Assembly (NCBI RefSeq): GCF_005144885.1
Contig: NZ_CP039690.1
Span: 620,001 to 684,000, forward strand
Source: Phreatobacter stygius
GTDB taxonomy: Bacteria > Pseudomonadota > Alphaproteobacteria > Rhizobiales > Phreatobacteraceae
Direction: 5' to 3'
Length of the DNA: 64,000 bases
The position numbers and the translations under genes are program-made. Below the pieces are notes generated by a model. It ran no database searches, had not been told where the DNA came from, and was given only the letters and a program-made list of their open reading frames with translations. Below, one piece after another: positions 28,885 to 37,025 of this stretch; position 1 is the stretch's first letter, and the number at the start of each line of letters is the position of its first letter.

Positions 28885-29065
28885 CCCGCCGGTGGCGGAA
28901 CCGGACGGCCGCGGCCAGGCCGGCCGCGTCGCCCGAAGATGTCGGTCCAGTGGTCTGGCGCGGCCGTCCCGGCTGGAAGGCGCGCAGCAGCGCGATCGAT
29001 CGCTCGACGGCCCGGACGATCGGCACTCCGGCACGGGTCGGCACCTTTCTCGGCGGCTGCGGCAT
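28885..29065 (-). pseudogene. Remnant of an IclR family regulator N-terminus
   Basis: On the minus strand, from ATG 29065, a short frame reads PIVRAVERSIALLRAFQPGRPR near its start, which is the typical opening of IclR helix-turn-helix domains (AL/VERSxALLxAF). The next part (SSGDAAGLAAAV) only faintly resembles the second helix, and the frame then runs antisense into the end of the dosP-like gene with no ligand domain. I read it as a decayed gene fragment. Chance similarity cannot be excluded. Confidence 0.35.
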
Positions 29066-29159
29066 GGCTTGTCGCTTTCGGCATGGCGTCGCCGGACCAC
29101 CGGTAGAGAGCGGTGGCAGAGCCGGCAACCATCAAGCACCGGTTGAATCTCGCCGCGCG

Positions 29160-30047
29160 TCAGGCCGGTCTGGCGGTCGACATGCGCTTGAATTCGGCGA
29201 CAAAATCCAGCGCGATGCGCGACAGCGGCCGGTTGGTCGGCCGGAACATGGCGAATTTGTAGAACAGCGTCGGCTTGAACGGCCGGATCGCCAGCCCGAT
29301 CTTGTCGAAATGCGCGCCGGTCGAGGCATCGACAATGGTGACGCCGAGATTTTCCATGACCAGCGCGCAGGCCGAGCCGAAGAACTCGACATGGGCGGCC
29401 ATTTTCAGCGGGACCGAACTCTCGGCGAAAGCCCGCTCGATCGCCTCGTGCAGGAAGTGGTCGGCATAGAGCGAGATGAACGGCACGCCGTCGAGCAAGG
29501 CCGGCGTGATCACCTGGTGGCGGCCGAGCGGATGGCCGGCCGGCAGCACCGCGACGCATTCGATCTCGAACACCTCGATGATCGCCGCCGGACTGTCGAT
29601 CGGCAGTTCCGCGAAGCCGATATCGAAGGCGTCGATACGGCCGAGATCGCGCACGGTCGGCGACGAGCGGGTGATGAAACGCACCGTGCCGTCGGGCCAG
29701 CGCTTCATCAGCTCGGCAATGATCGGCGGCAGCACATAGGTCGCAAGCCCCGGCTGGCTCGCCAGAGCCAGCGTGCCGGATTTCACCCGCTTGAGATCGC
29801 GCGCCACCTGCACGGTGCGCTCGAGCACGCCGAGCGCGCGGCGCGCCTCCTCGTAAAACAGGGCGGCTTCCGGGGTTGCCTCGAGCTTGCCCTTGCGCCG
29901 CTTGAACAAGGCGAGACCGAGTTCGTCCTCGAGCCGGGTGATCAGGTTACTGACCGCCGGCTGCGACTTGCCGGTGAGGGCTGCGGCCGCGGTCATCGAA
30001 CCGGTTTCGATGACGGCGCGAAAGGCTTCGAGGTGGCGGGTGTCCAT
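29160..30047 (-). CDS. LysR family transcriptional regulator
   Basis: A protein of 295 residues. The N-terminal winged helix (RHLEAFRAVIETGSMTAAAALTGKSQPAVSNLITRLEDELG, residues 4-44, quoted in part: TAAAALTGKSQPAVSNLI) is followed by a periplasmic-binding-protein-like effector domain. It is divergent from the polyamine-type ABC transporter and ureohydrolase operon, with a perfect T-N11-A dyad at 30225-30241 between them, so it probably controls that operon in response to its substrate. Confidence 0.88.
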   Translation of the reverse strand: MDTRHLEAFRAVIETGSMTAAAALTGKSQPAVSNLITRLEDELGLALFKRRKGKLEATPEAALFYEEARRALGVLERTVQVARDLKRVKSGTLALASQPGLATYVLPPIIAELMKRWPDGTVRFITRSSPTVRDLGRIDAFDIGFAELPIDSPAAIIEVFEIECVAVLPAGHPLGRHQVITPALLDGVPFISLYADHFLHEAIERAFAESSVPLKMAAHVEFFGSACALVMENLGVTIVDASTGAHFDKIGLAIRPFKPTLFYKFAMFRPTNRPLSRIALDFVAEFKRMSTARPA

Positions 30048-30123
30048 GAGGGTTTACGGGGGGTGGGAGGGAGTGAAATGGTGTTCAGCGCGATATCCTT
30101 CGGGTTCGCGCAGGGGACCTCCG

Positions 30124-30155
30124 CCTTTACCTCTCCCCGCCGGGGAGAGGTGAAG
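30124..30155. repeat. Solo outer palindrome of family I repeat, copy D
   Basis: ACCTCTCCCC (30129-30138) and GGGGAGAGGT (30142-30151) form a perfect 10-base-arm hairpin flanked by TTT/GAAG. It is the same sequence as the outer arms of the family I elements but without the 250-base core. This copy lies between divergent genes, so it is unlikely to be a terminator here. Confidence 0.65.
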
Positions 30156-30224
30156 ACACAGCTCGAACCCCAGGTTCATTCTCGAGCCGAAATGACGACA
30201 ACTCGGCGTCTCCGTCCACCAACC

Positions 30225-30241
30225 TATAATCCATCATTATA
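30225..30241. promoter_or_regulatory. LysR-type operator, TATAAT-N5-ATTATA
   Basis: TATAATCCATCATTATA is a perfect 6-base-arm inverted repeat containing T-N11-A (TAATCCATCATTA), the LysR-family recognition pattern. It lies between the LysR gene and the divergent ABC operon, 94 bases before the operon's first start codon. TTGACC at 30262-30267 downstream could be a -35 element, but the -10 is poor, as expected for an activated promoter. Confidence 0.55.
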
Positions 30242-30334
30242 TCTTTCGCACATATTTCGTTTTGACCTCCAGAGCCGGCTGACCAACACTTTCGCCAAGT
30301 TGCCCGCCAAGGGCATGGGGAACGGGACGGTGCC

Positions 30335-31429
30335 GTGAAACACAATCTGGTCTTGTCGGGTCTGGAAAAGCGCTATGGCGATTTCGTCGCGCTGCACGAG
30401 ACCAACCTGGACATCAAGGCCGGCGAGTTCGTCACCCTGCTTGGCCCCTCGGGCTCGGGCAAGACCACCATTCTGATGAGCATTGCCGGTTTCGTCGCGC
30501 CGTCCGCCGGGCGCATCCTCCTCGACGGCCAGGATGTCACCGGCCTGCCCCCCGAGCAGCGCAATTTCGGCGTGGTGTTCCAGGGTTATGCGCTGTTCCC
30601 GCACCTGACCGTCCACGACAATGTCGGCTTTCCCCTGCGCGCCCGCGGCATGCGCGGCGATCAGGCCCGGCCGAAGATCGAGGCGGCGCTGGAGATGGCG
30701 CAGCTCGGTGCCTTCGCCAAACGTTTTCCCAGGCAATTGTCCGGCGGCCAGCAGCAGCGCGTGGCGCTCGCCCGCTCGCTGGTGTTCGGGCCGGAACTCC
30801 TGCTGCTCGACGAGCCCCTGAGCGCGCTCGACCGCTCGCTGCGCAAGGATTTCCAGTCCGAGTTCAAGGCGATCCACCGCAAGGTCGGCACCACCTTCAT
30901 CTATGTCACCCATGACCAGGAGGAGGCGCTGACCATGTCGGACCGCATCGTCATCCTGGACAAGGGCCGGATCCTGCAGAGCGCGCCGCCGAGCGAGCTT
31001 TATGAGCGCCCGGCGACCGAATTCGTCGCGGGCTTCCTGGGCAAGAGCAATTTCCTGCGCGGCCGGATCACCAGGCGAGCCGACGGCCTCGCCGAACTCG
31101 ACGCGAGCGACCTGTCGAGCTGGGCGTCGCTCGGCCGGCAGGCAGCGCTGGCCGAGGGCGACCAGGCGGTCGCCGCGCTCCGGCCGGAAAAGATCCGGCT
31201 GCACCGGACCGAGCCCGCGGGCGATGCCTGCTCGGCGCGCGGCCGGGTCACCGAGCTCACCTATCTCGGCTCCACCGTCGAGGTCGAACTCGTGGTCGGT
31301 GCCGGCACAAAACTGACCGCCACCATGCCGGCCGGCGCCATCGCACTGGCCGAAGGCGACGAGATCGTCGCCTCCTGGGCGCCCGACGCGGCGATCCTGG
31401 TCGAGCCGAAACCGGAGCCGGTCCGATGA
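30335..31429 (+). CDS. Polyamine-type ABC transporter ATP-binding protein (PotA-like)
   Basis: A protein of 364 residues. ATPase domain with Walker A GPSGSGKTT, Q-loop VFQGYALFPHLTV, signature LSGGQQQRVALARSL, Walker B LLLLDEP and switch VTHDQEE. A C-terminal TOBE domain follows from about residue 275 (VAALRPEKIRL). These are the PotA/spermidine-putrescine importer features. The start is GTG 30335 (weak ribosome site). The stop overlaps the first permease by 4 bases. First gene of the operon potA-potB-potC-potD-like plus ureohydrolase. Confidence 0.88.
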   Translation: MKHNLVLSGLEKRYGDFVALHETNLDIKAGEFVTLLGPSGSGKTTILMSIAGFVAPSAGRILLDGQDVTGLPPEQRNFGVVFQGYALFPHLTVHDNVGFPLRARGMRGDQARPKIEAALEMAQLGAFAKRFPRQLSGGQQQRVALARSLVFGPELLLLDEPLSALDRSLRKDFQSEFKAIHRKVGTTFIYVTHDQEEALTMSDRIVILDKGRILQSAPPSELYERPATEFVAGFLGKSNFLRGRITRRADGLAELDASDLSSWASLGRQAALAEGDQAVAALRPEKIRLHRTEPAGDACSARGRVTELTYLGSTVEVELVVGAGTKLTATMPAGAIALAEGDEIVASWAPDAAILVEPKPEPVR

Positions 31430-32298
31430 CCGCGCTCGCGGCCAATGACCTGAAACCCGCGGGCCCGGGGGCGAGCGGCGAGCGGCTCTATTGGCTGCTG
31501 CTGATCCTGCCCTGCGTCTTCCTCGGCCTGTTCTACGTGGTGCCGGTGGTCAACGTGCTGGTCATGAGCGTCACCGTGCCGAAGGCGGGTTTCGCCAATT
31601 ATGCCGAGCTCGCCAGCAATGGCGCGGTCCAGCGGGTGCTGATCACCACGGTCAGGATCGGCGCGATCACCACGGCGATCACCTTGGCGCTCGGTTATGC
31701 GGTGGCCTATGCGCTGGTCCAATGCGGGCCGCGCGAGCGGCAGATCCTGCTCGCCATCGTGCTGGCGAGCTTCTGGATCAGCGCGCTCATCCGCGCCTTT
31801 GCCTGGGTGGCGATCCTGCAGTCCCAGGGCCTGATCAACAATACCCTGATCGGGCTCGGCCTGATCGACAGCCCGCTGCAGCTGGTGCGCAACGAGCTCG
31901 GCGTGATGATCGGCATGGTCCACTACATGCTGCCCTACGCCATCCTGCCGCTCTACGCCAATATGAGCGGCATCGACAAAAGCCTGGTGCCGGCGGCGCG
32001 CGCGCTCGGCGCGACCCCGTTCCAGGCCTTCCGCTGGGTCTTCGTGCCGATGAGCCTGCCGGGCCTGATCGGCGCCGGCGTCATCGTGCTGATCTTCTCG
32101 CTCGGCTTCTACATCACCCCGGCCATTCTCGGCGGCGGCAAGACCATCATGGTCGCCGAATATGTCAGCGTGCAGATCTCCGAGACGCTGCGCTGGGGCC
32201 TCGCCGCCATGCTCGCCTCGACCCTGCTCGCCAGCGTCCTGCTGCTGGTCTTCTGGCTCAGCCGCTTCATGGATGTCGAAGCGGCGTTGAAGAAGTGA
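31426..32298 (+). CDS. Polyamine-type ABC transporter permease 1 (PotB-like)
   Basis: A protein of 290 residues with six predicted membrane segments (LYWLLLILPCVFLGLFYVVPVV is the first). The EAA-type coupling loop is VPAARALGATPFQAFRWVFVPM near residue 187. It belongs to the binding-protein-dependent permease family and pairs with the next gene. Translation is coupled to potA by a 4-base overlap. Confidence 0.87.
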   Translation: MTALAANDLKPAGPGASGERLYWLLLILPCVFLGLFYVVPVVNVLVMSVTVPKAGFANYAELASNGAVQRVLITTVRIGAITTAITLALGYAVAYALVQCGPRERQILLAIVLASFWISALIRAFAWVAILQSQGLINNTLIGLGLIDSPLQLVRNELGVMIGMVHYMLPYAILPLYANMSGIDKSLVPAARALGATPFQAFRWVFVPMSLPGLIGAGVIVLIFSLGFYITPAILGGGKTIMVAEYVSVQISETLRWGLAAMLASTLLASVLLLVFWLSRFMDVEAALKK

Positions 32299-32310
32299 CG
32301 GGAGGGCGCC

Positions 32311-33108
32311 ATGGCTTTGCAAGATGAACGTCCGCGCGGCCTGTCCTTCGCGAAAATCCTCGCCTGGGCGACCGCCTGTTTTCTGATCCTGCCGATCCTG
32401 GTGGTGATCCCGATTTCGTTCACGCCCGAGCGCTACCTGTCGCTGCCGTCGGGCAGCCTGTCGCTGCGCCATTATGCCAGCCTCGCCAACGATCCCCGCT
32501 GGTCGAAGAGCATTGTCGACAGCCTGATGGTCGCAATCGGCGCGACCGTGCTGGCGGTGTCGCTCGGCACCGCCTTCGCGGTCGGAGCCTGGCGGCTCGG
32601 CGTGCCGCTCGCCAGGCGATTGCGGCTGTTGATGCTGGCGCCGATCATCGTGCCGCCGATCGTCCATGCCATCGCCTTCTACAAGGCCTGGGCGGTCATC
32701 GGCCTGCTCGACAGCTATCTCGGCCTCGTCCTGATCCACACCATGAAGGGGCTGCCCTTCGTCGTGCTCACGGTTGCCGGCGCGCTCGCCAATCTCGACC
32801 ACAAGCTGGAACAGGCCGCCCGCAGCCTCGGCGCGACGCCCTCGCAGGCGATGCGCTGGGTGATCCTGCCGCAGATCATGACCGGCGTGATCTCGGGCGC
32901 CGCCTTCGCCTTCATCACCTCCTGGGACGAGACCGTGGTCGCGCTCTTCGTCACCAGCCGGCGCGTCGCCACCTTGCCGCGCCGGATCTGGGAAGGGCTT
33001 GCCGACAATATCGACCCGGCGATCGCCGCCATGGGCACGCTGATGATCCTGGTGACCATCGCCATCGTCACCGTCAAGACGGTCAGAACACAACCGGCCA
33101 AGGCCTGA
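32311..33108 (+). CDS. Polyamine-type ABC transporter permease 2 (PotC-like)
   Basis: A protein of 265 residues with six membrane segments (from ILAWATACFLILPILVVIPI) and the coupling loop EQAARSLGATPSQAMRWVILPQ. It starts 12 bases after permease 1 behind GGGAGG. The sequence SFTPERYLSLPSGSLSLRHY after TM1 is typical of PotC-like subunits. Confidence 0.87.
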   Translation: MALQDERPRGLSFAKILAWATACFLILPILVVIPISFTPERYLSLPSGSLSLRHYASLANDPRWSKSIVDSLMVAIGATVLAVSLGTAFAVGAWRLGVPLARRLRLLMLAPIIVPPIVHAIAFYKAWAVIGLLDSYLGLVLIHTMKGLPFVVLTVAGALANLDHKLEQAARSLGATPSQAMRWVILPQIMTGVISGAAFAFITSWDETVVALFVTSRRVATLPRRIWEGLADNIDPAIAAMGTLMILVTIAIVTVKTVRTQPAKA

Positions 33109-33142
33109 AAAACGGGCCAGCCACCAGACAGAGGAGAGACGC

Positions 33143-34264
33143 ATGTCGAAGACCGAACATCAGGAATTCCGCGAAGACTGCCTGGCCATCCTGCGCGCCG
33201 AGACCGAAGGCAAGCGGGTCCATCGCCGCCGGTTCCTGCAGGCGATCGCAGCCCTCGGCGTCATCCCGACGGCGCTGCGTTTCACCCCGGCCCATGCCGC
33301 CGACCGCGAGCTGGTGGTGGTCAACTGGGGCGGCGACGCGGTGCCGGCCTATGACGAGATCTGGGCCAAGCCGTTCAACGCGGCCAATGCCGGCGTCAAG
33401 GCCGTGATCAACGGCGCCGGTCCGACCTCCGGCAAGATCAAGGCCATGGTCGAGAGCCGCGCGGTGACCTGGGACGTCTGCGACCGGACCATGCCGGCTT
33501 CCGTCGAGCTCGGCCGCCAGGGCCTGCTCGAAGCGGTCGACTGGACCATTGTCGCGCACAACAAGCTGCGCCGGGCGCATCGCTCGGACTGGGGCGTCGG
33601 CGCCTATCTCTATTCCTTCGCGCTGACCTATGACCGCCAGGCCCTGAAGGGCGCCCAGCCCAAGACCTGGGCCGATTTCTGGAACGTCAAGGATTTCCCC
33701 GGCAAGCGGACCCTGCGCAACAATATCGAGGGCATGCTGGAAGCCGCCCTGATGGCCGATGGCGTGGCCCCGGACAAGATCTATCCGATCAATGTCGACC
33801 GCGCCTTGGACAAGATCAAGCAGATCAAGCAGCACACCATCTTCTGGACCACCGGCGCGGAGAGCCAGCAGCTGTTCCGCAACAAGGAGGTGGTGATGGG
33901 CAATCTCTGGCACACCCGTTCCATGCTGCTGGCGAAAGAGGTCGGCGACCGCATCCAGTTCACCTTCGACCAGGGCGTATTGTTCGCCGGCGCCTGGATC
34001 GTGCCGAAGGGCAATCCGGCCGGCAAACTCGCCTGGAACTTCATCGCCGCGGCCCAGGACCCGCAGAGCCAGGTGGAACTGTTCAAGCGGGTCGGCAATG
34101 GCCCGATCAATCCGGCCGCCGCAGCCCTGGTGCCAGCCGAGATGAAGGCGCTCGACTGCGGCTCGCCGGAAAACTTCGCCAAGCAGGTGGCGGTCGACAG
34201 CGACTGGTATGCCGAACACTACGCTTCCGCCCTCAACCGCTACATGGACGTGATCGCCTCCTGA
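33143..34264 (+). CDS. Polyamine-type ABC transporter substrate-binding protein (PotD-like)
   Basis: A protein of 373 residues. The N-terminus carries a twin-arginine-like motif HRRRFLQA followed by a hydrophobic stretch and AHA cleavage site near residue 52, so export by Tat is likely. The mature part begins ADRELVVVNWGGDAV and has the type 2 periplasmic-binding fold of the PotD/F family (SYLYSF-like region, TWADFWNVKDFPGKR). The ligand is probably a polyamine or guanidino compound, inferred from the transporter class and the ureohydrolase next door. The ribosome site GAGGAGAG precedes ATG 33143. Confidence 0.85.
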   Translation: MSKTEHQEFREDCLAILRAETEGKRVHRRRFLQAIAALGVIPTALRFTPAHAADRELVVVNWGGDAVPAYDEIWAKPFNAANAGVKAVINGAGPTSGKIKAMVESRAVTWDVCDRTMPASVELGRQGLLEAVDWTIVAHNKLRRAHRSDWGVGAYLYSFALTYDRQALKGAQPKTWADFWNVKDFPGKRTLRNNIEGMLEAALMADGVAPDKIYPINVDRALDKIKQIKQHTIFWTTGAESQQLFRNKEVVMGNLWHTRSMLLAKEVGDRIQFTFDQGVLFAGAWIVPKGNPAGKLAWNFIAAAQDPQSQVELFKRVGNGPINPAAAALVPAEMKALDCGSPENFAKQVAVDSDWYAEHYASALNRYMDVIAS

Positions 34265-34281
34265 TCACGGTCTCACGACAG

Positions 34282-34308
34282 GCGGGCCGGCGCTGGTCGC
34301 CGGCCTGC
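34282..34308 (+). promoter_or_regulatory. Intercistronic hairpin after the binding-protein gene
   Basis: GGCCGGCG (34285-34292) pairs with CGCCGGCC (34298-34305) around CTGGT, extended by a G-U and two more pairs. There is no T-tract. Such hairpins after the binding-protein gene commonly stabilise its mRNA relative to the downstream gene. Confidence 0.4.
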
Positions 34309-34339
34309 GCATCCTCATTCCAGGCAGCAGGACCGTTTC

Positions 34340-35263
34340 ATGACCGCGTCTCCTTTCGCGTTCGCCCCCACCTTCATGGGCGTGCCCCACCGCACCGAGA
34401 TCGGCGACGCCAAGGCGGTGATCCTGGGCCTGCCCTTCGATTGCGGCACGCACCCGCACCGCATCGGCTCGAGGCTCGGGCCCGCCTCGATCCGCGAACA
34501 GTCGCAGCTCCTGCGCGCCTATGACTGGACAACCGGCATCAATCCGCTGGAAGCGCTCGGCGTCATCGATATCGGCGATGCCCGGGTGACCTCGGGCGAG
34601 ATCGAGCCGTCTTATGCCGCGATCGAAAACGCGGTCGAGACCATTGCGTCGAAGCGCGCCGTGGTCGTCTCGCTCGGCGGCGACGGCGCCATCGCGCTGC
34701 CCGAAATGCGGGCGCTGCACCGGGTCTACCCGGATCTGGTCACCGTCCATATCGACGCCCATACCGACGCCTATCCGATCCCCGGCTACAACACCGCGAC
34801 CGCCTTCTCGCGCGCCGTCGAGGAAGGCCTGGTCGACGTCAAGCGCTCCTACCAGGTCGGCATGCGCGGCTCGACCATGGTGCCGGGCGTGCACGGCCAC
34901 GGGCTGTCGCTCGGCTACAACGTCGTGCCGATGGCCGAACTCCTAGCGCGCGGCATCGAGGCGGTGTTCGCCGAGATCCGCGAAGCGATCGGCGACCGGC
35001 CGGTCTATCTCTCCTACGACATGGACTTCTTCGATCCCTCGGTCGCGCCCGGCGTCTGCACGCCGACCTGGGGCGGCGCCTCGGCCCGCGAAGGCCTCGC
35101 CGTGCTCGAGGCCTGCGGCGGCTTGAACCTGGTCGGCGTCAACATCAACACGGTGAGCCCGCCGCACGATGTCGGCGGCATGTCGGCCTTGCTCGCCGCC
35201 ACCATCACGCTGAACAGCCTGCAGCTCATCGCCCGCCAGCACCAGACGCCGGTTGGCGGGTGA
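34340..35263 (+). CDS. Ureohydrolase family protein (agmatinase/guanidinobutyrase-like), altered active site
   Basis: A protein of 307 residues of the arginase/agmatinase fold. Conserved metal motifs are DAHTD at 139-143 and DMDFFD at 227-232. The first metal motif reads GGDG (113-116), with Gly116 where GGDH normally supplies a Mn-binding histidine. The C-terminal guanidinium glutamate (VVEV in agmatinase) is replaced by Thr271 in VNINTV. It may thus bind a single metal, use another ligand, or act on an atypical substrate. It is the last gene of the polyamine-type transporter operon, 75 bases after potD, suggesting intracellular processing of the imported compound. Confidence 0.82.
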   Translation: MTASPFAFAPTFMGVPHRTEIGDAKAVILGLPFDCGTHPHRIGSRLGPASIREQSQLLRAYDWTTGINPLEALGVIDIGDARVTSGEIEPSYAAIENAVETIASKRAVVVSLGGDGAIALPEMRALHRVYPDLVTVHIDAHTDAYPIPGYNTATAFSRAVEEGLVDVKRSYQVGMRGSTMVPGVHGHGLSLGYNVVPMAELLARGIEAVFAEIREAIGDRPVYLSYDMDFFDPSVAPGVCTPTWGGASAREGLAVLEACGGLNLVGVNINTVSPPHDVGGMSALLAATITLNSLQLIARQHQTPVGG

Positions 35264-35299
35264 GTTGGAACTCAGACAAAGGGCACGCTTAAGGGCAAT

Positions 35300-35491
35300 A
35301 AGCTCAACCGAACCAACCCTCTCCCATTGGGAGAGGGTGCCGGCGTAGCCGGCGGGTGAGGGGCGTAAGCGCTCAGAATTGATCCCGATGCTCACGCTGC
35401 GTGCAGCTCTATCCGGAAATGGACAACCCCTCACCCGCCCGCTGACGCGGGCACCCTCTCCCTTTGGGAGAGGGTTGGTTTGGTTGAGCTT
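35300..35491. repeat. Family III paired palindromic repeat, copy 1
   Basis: A 192-base structure between the convergent ureohydrolase and livF genes. Arms 35300-35363 and 35427-35491 are inverted copies of about 64 bases with few mismatches. Each arm contains its own hairpin (CCCTCTCCC-ATT-GGGAGAGGG and GCCGGC-type) and the outer ends are AGCTCAACC/GGTTGAGCTTTT. T-runs at both outer ends suit a bidirectional terminator. Related single hairpins occur at 50976-51033 and 59876-59921. Confidence 0.75.
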
Positions 35492-35523
35492 TTCGCGTTG
35501 AGGACGACCCTGGCCCCGCCCCC

Positions 35524-36243
35524 TCACGCCCCGAGATAAGCCCGTGTCAGGCTCTCGTCCTTGACCGCGCCGCGCCAGTTCTCCGGGCCGATCTCGTCGA
35601 CCACCCGGCCGAGCTTCATGACATAGGCTCGGTCGGCGGCTTCGCTCGCCAGTTGGACGTTCTGCTCGATCAGGAGGACGCTGACGCCTTCGCCGCGGAT
35701 CCTGGCGATGATGCCGACCAGGCTCTTGACGATCTTGGGCGCGAGGCCGGTCGAGGGTTCGTCCAGGACCAGCAAATCCGGCTGCAGCAGCAGGGCGCGG
35801 CCGATCGCCACCATCTGCTGCTCGCCGCCGCTCAGAAGTTCGACGGGAGCGTCGAGCCGCTGCTCGATGAACGGAAACAGCGCCAGGATGCTGTCGAGCG
35901 AGAAGCGCCGCCCGGCGCTGCCGCGCTTGTCGCCCTCGCGCGCGGCGAGATCGAGATTGGTGCGCACGGTGAGCTCGCCGAACAGGCGCCGGTTCTCCAG
36001 CACCACGCCGATGCCGGCCGCCGTCCGGCGATGCGCCGGCAGGCCATGGATCTCCCTGTTGTCCTTGACGATGCGCCCGGAGCGGACCGGATTGAGCCCG
36101 CAGAGCGCGCGCACCAGCGTGCTCTTGCCGGCGCCGTTCGGTCCGATCACCGCGACGCCCTCATTGGCGCCAACCGTCAGGCTGACGTCGCGCAGCACGG
36201 TGATCGCGCCATAACCCGCCGTGATGGTCTCGACCGACAACAT
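35524..36243 (-). CDS. livF: Branched-chain amino-acid-type ABC transporter ATPase LivF
   Basis: A protein of 239 residues: Walker A GPNGAGKST, ENRRLFGELTVRTNL after the Q-loop region, signature LSGGEQQMVAIGRALL, Walker B LLVLDEPSTGLAP. The short length and the EPSTGLAP segment are typical of LivF. The start is ATG 36243, 5 bases after the livG stop. Last gene of the liv operon. The C-terminus ends in YLGA, as does the LivG subunit. Confidence 0.88.
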   Translation of the reverse strand: MLSVETITAGYGAITVLRDVSLTVGANEGVAVIGPNGAGKSTLVRALCGLNPVRSGRIVKDNREIHGLPAHRRTAAGIGVVLENRRLFGELTVRTNLDLAAREGDKRGSAGRRFSLDSILALFPFIEQRLDAPVELLSGGEQQMVAIGRALLLQPDLLVLDEPSTGLAPKIVKSLVGIIARIRGEGVSVLLIEQNVQLASEAADRAYVMKLGRVVDEIGPENWRGAVKDESLTRAYLGA

Positions 36244-36248
36244 GGCGC

Positions 36249-37025
36249 TCAGGCTCCCAGATAGGCTTCCCGCACGCGCGGGTCGGCCTGGATGGCGGCG
36301 AAATCGCCGCGCGCGATGATCTCGCCGAAGCACAGCACATTGACATCAGAGGAGACACCCATCAGGTCCATGTCGTGCGAGACCAGGAAGATGGTCATGC
36401 CCTCGCGGTTGAGCCGGACGAGCATCTGGCGCAACTGCTCGGTCTCCTCGGCATTGAGCCCCGAGGAGGGCTCGTCGAGGCACAGGATATCGGGTTCGCC
36501 GACGGCGGCGCGGGCGAGCTCGATCAGCCTTTGCTGGCCGACGGGAAGGTCGCCCGCCCGGATCTGCGCGATGTCGCCGAGGCCGAAACGGGCAAGGGTC
36601 GCGTCGGCCAGGGCCGCCATGCGGCGACGCTCGGCGCGCGACGACGGCAGGCCGAAGAGATTGGCGAGGAAACCGGAGGTGCCGAGCTTGTGGCAGCCGG
36701 CGATCAGGTTGTCCCGCACGCTCAGGTGGGCGAAGACCTGCGGCGTCTGGAAGGTCCTGACCAGGCCCTCGCGGCTGCGCTCGGCGACGGATGCGCGCGC
36801 GATGCTGGCGCCGTGATAGAGCACGTCGCCTTGATCAGGCGTCAGGAAGCCCGAGACGATGTTGAACAGCGTGCTCTTTCCCGCGCCGTTCGGTCCGATC
36901 AACCCGGTGATCCCGCCCTTGCCAATGTCGAGCGTGACGTCGCGCAGCACCGACAGGCCGAAAAAGCCCTTGGAGATACGACGAAGCTGCAGCATGGCGT
37001 TTGTGTCGATGTCGACCGCGGTCAT
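36249..37025 (-). CDS. livG: Branched-chain amino-acid-type ABC transporter ATPase LivG
   Basis: A protein of 258 residues with Walker A GPNGAGKST, the LivG-specific segment LVRTFQTPQVFAHLSVRDNL, signature LPVGQQRLIELARA (a degenerate LSGGQ, common in LivG) and Walker B ILCLDEPSSGLN. The start ATG 37025 overlaps the livM stop by 4 bases. It works as a heterodimer with LivF. Confidence 0.88.
   Translation of the reverse strand: MTAVDIDTNAMLQLRRISKGFFGLSVLRDVTLDIGKGGITGLIGPNGAGKSTLFNIVSGFLTPDQGDVLYHGASIARASVAERSREGLVRTFQTPQVFAHLSVRDNLIAGCHKLGTSGFLANLFGLPSSRAERRRMAALADATLARFGLGDIAQIRAGDLPVGQQRLIELARAAVGEPDILCLDEPSSGLNAEETEQLRQMLVRLNREGMTIFLVSHDMDLMGVSSDVNVLCFGEIIARGDFAAIQADPRVREAYLGA

Noticed and set aside
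31261-33144. A minus-strand frame of 627 codons opposite the polyamine-type permeases
   Set aside because: Shadow of the two permease genes; the sequence is low complexity (Asp, Gln, His, Arg).
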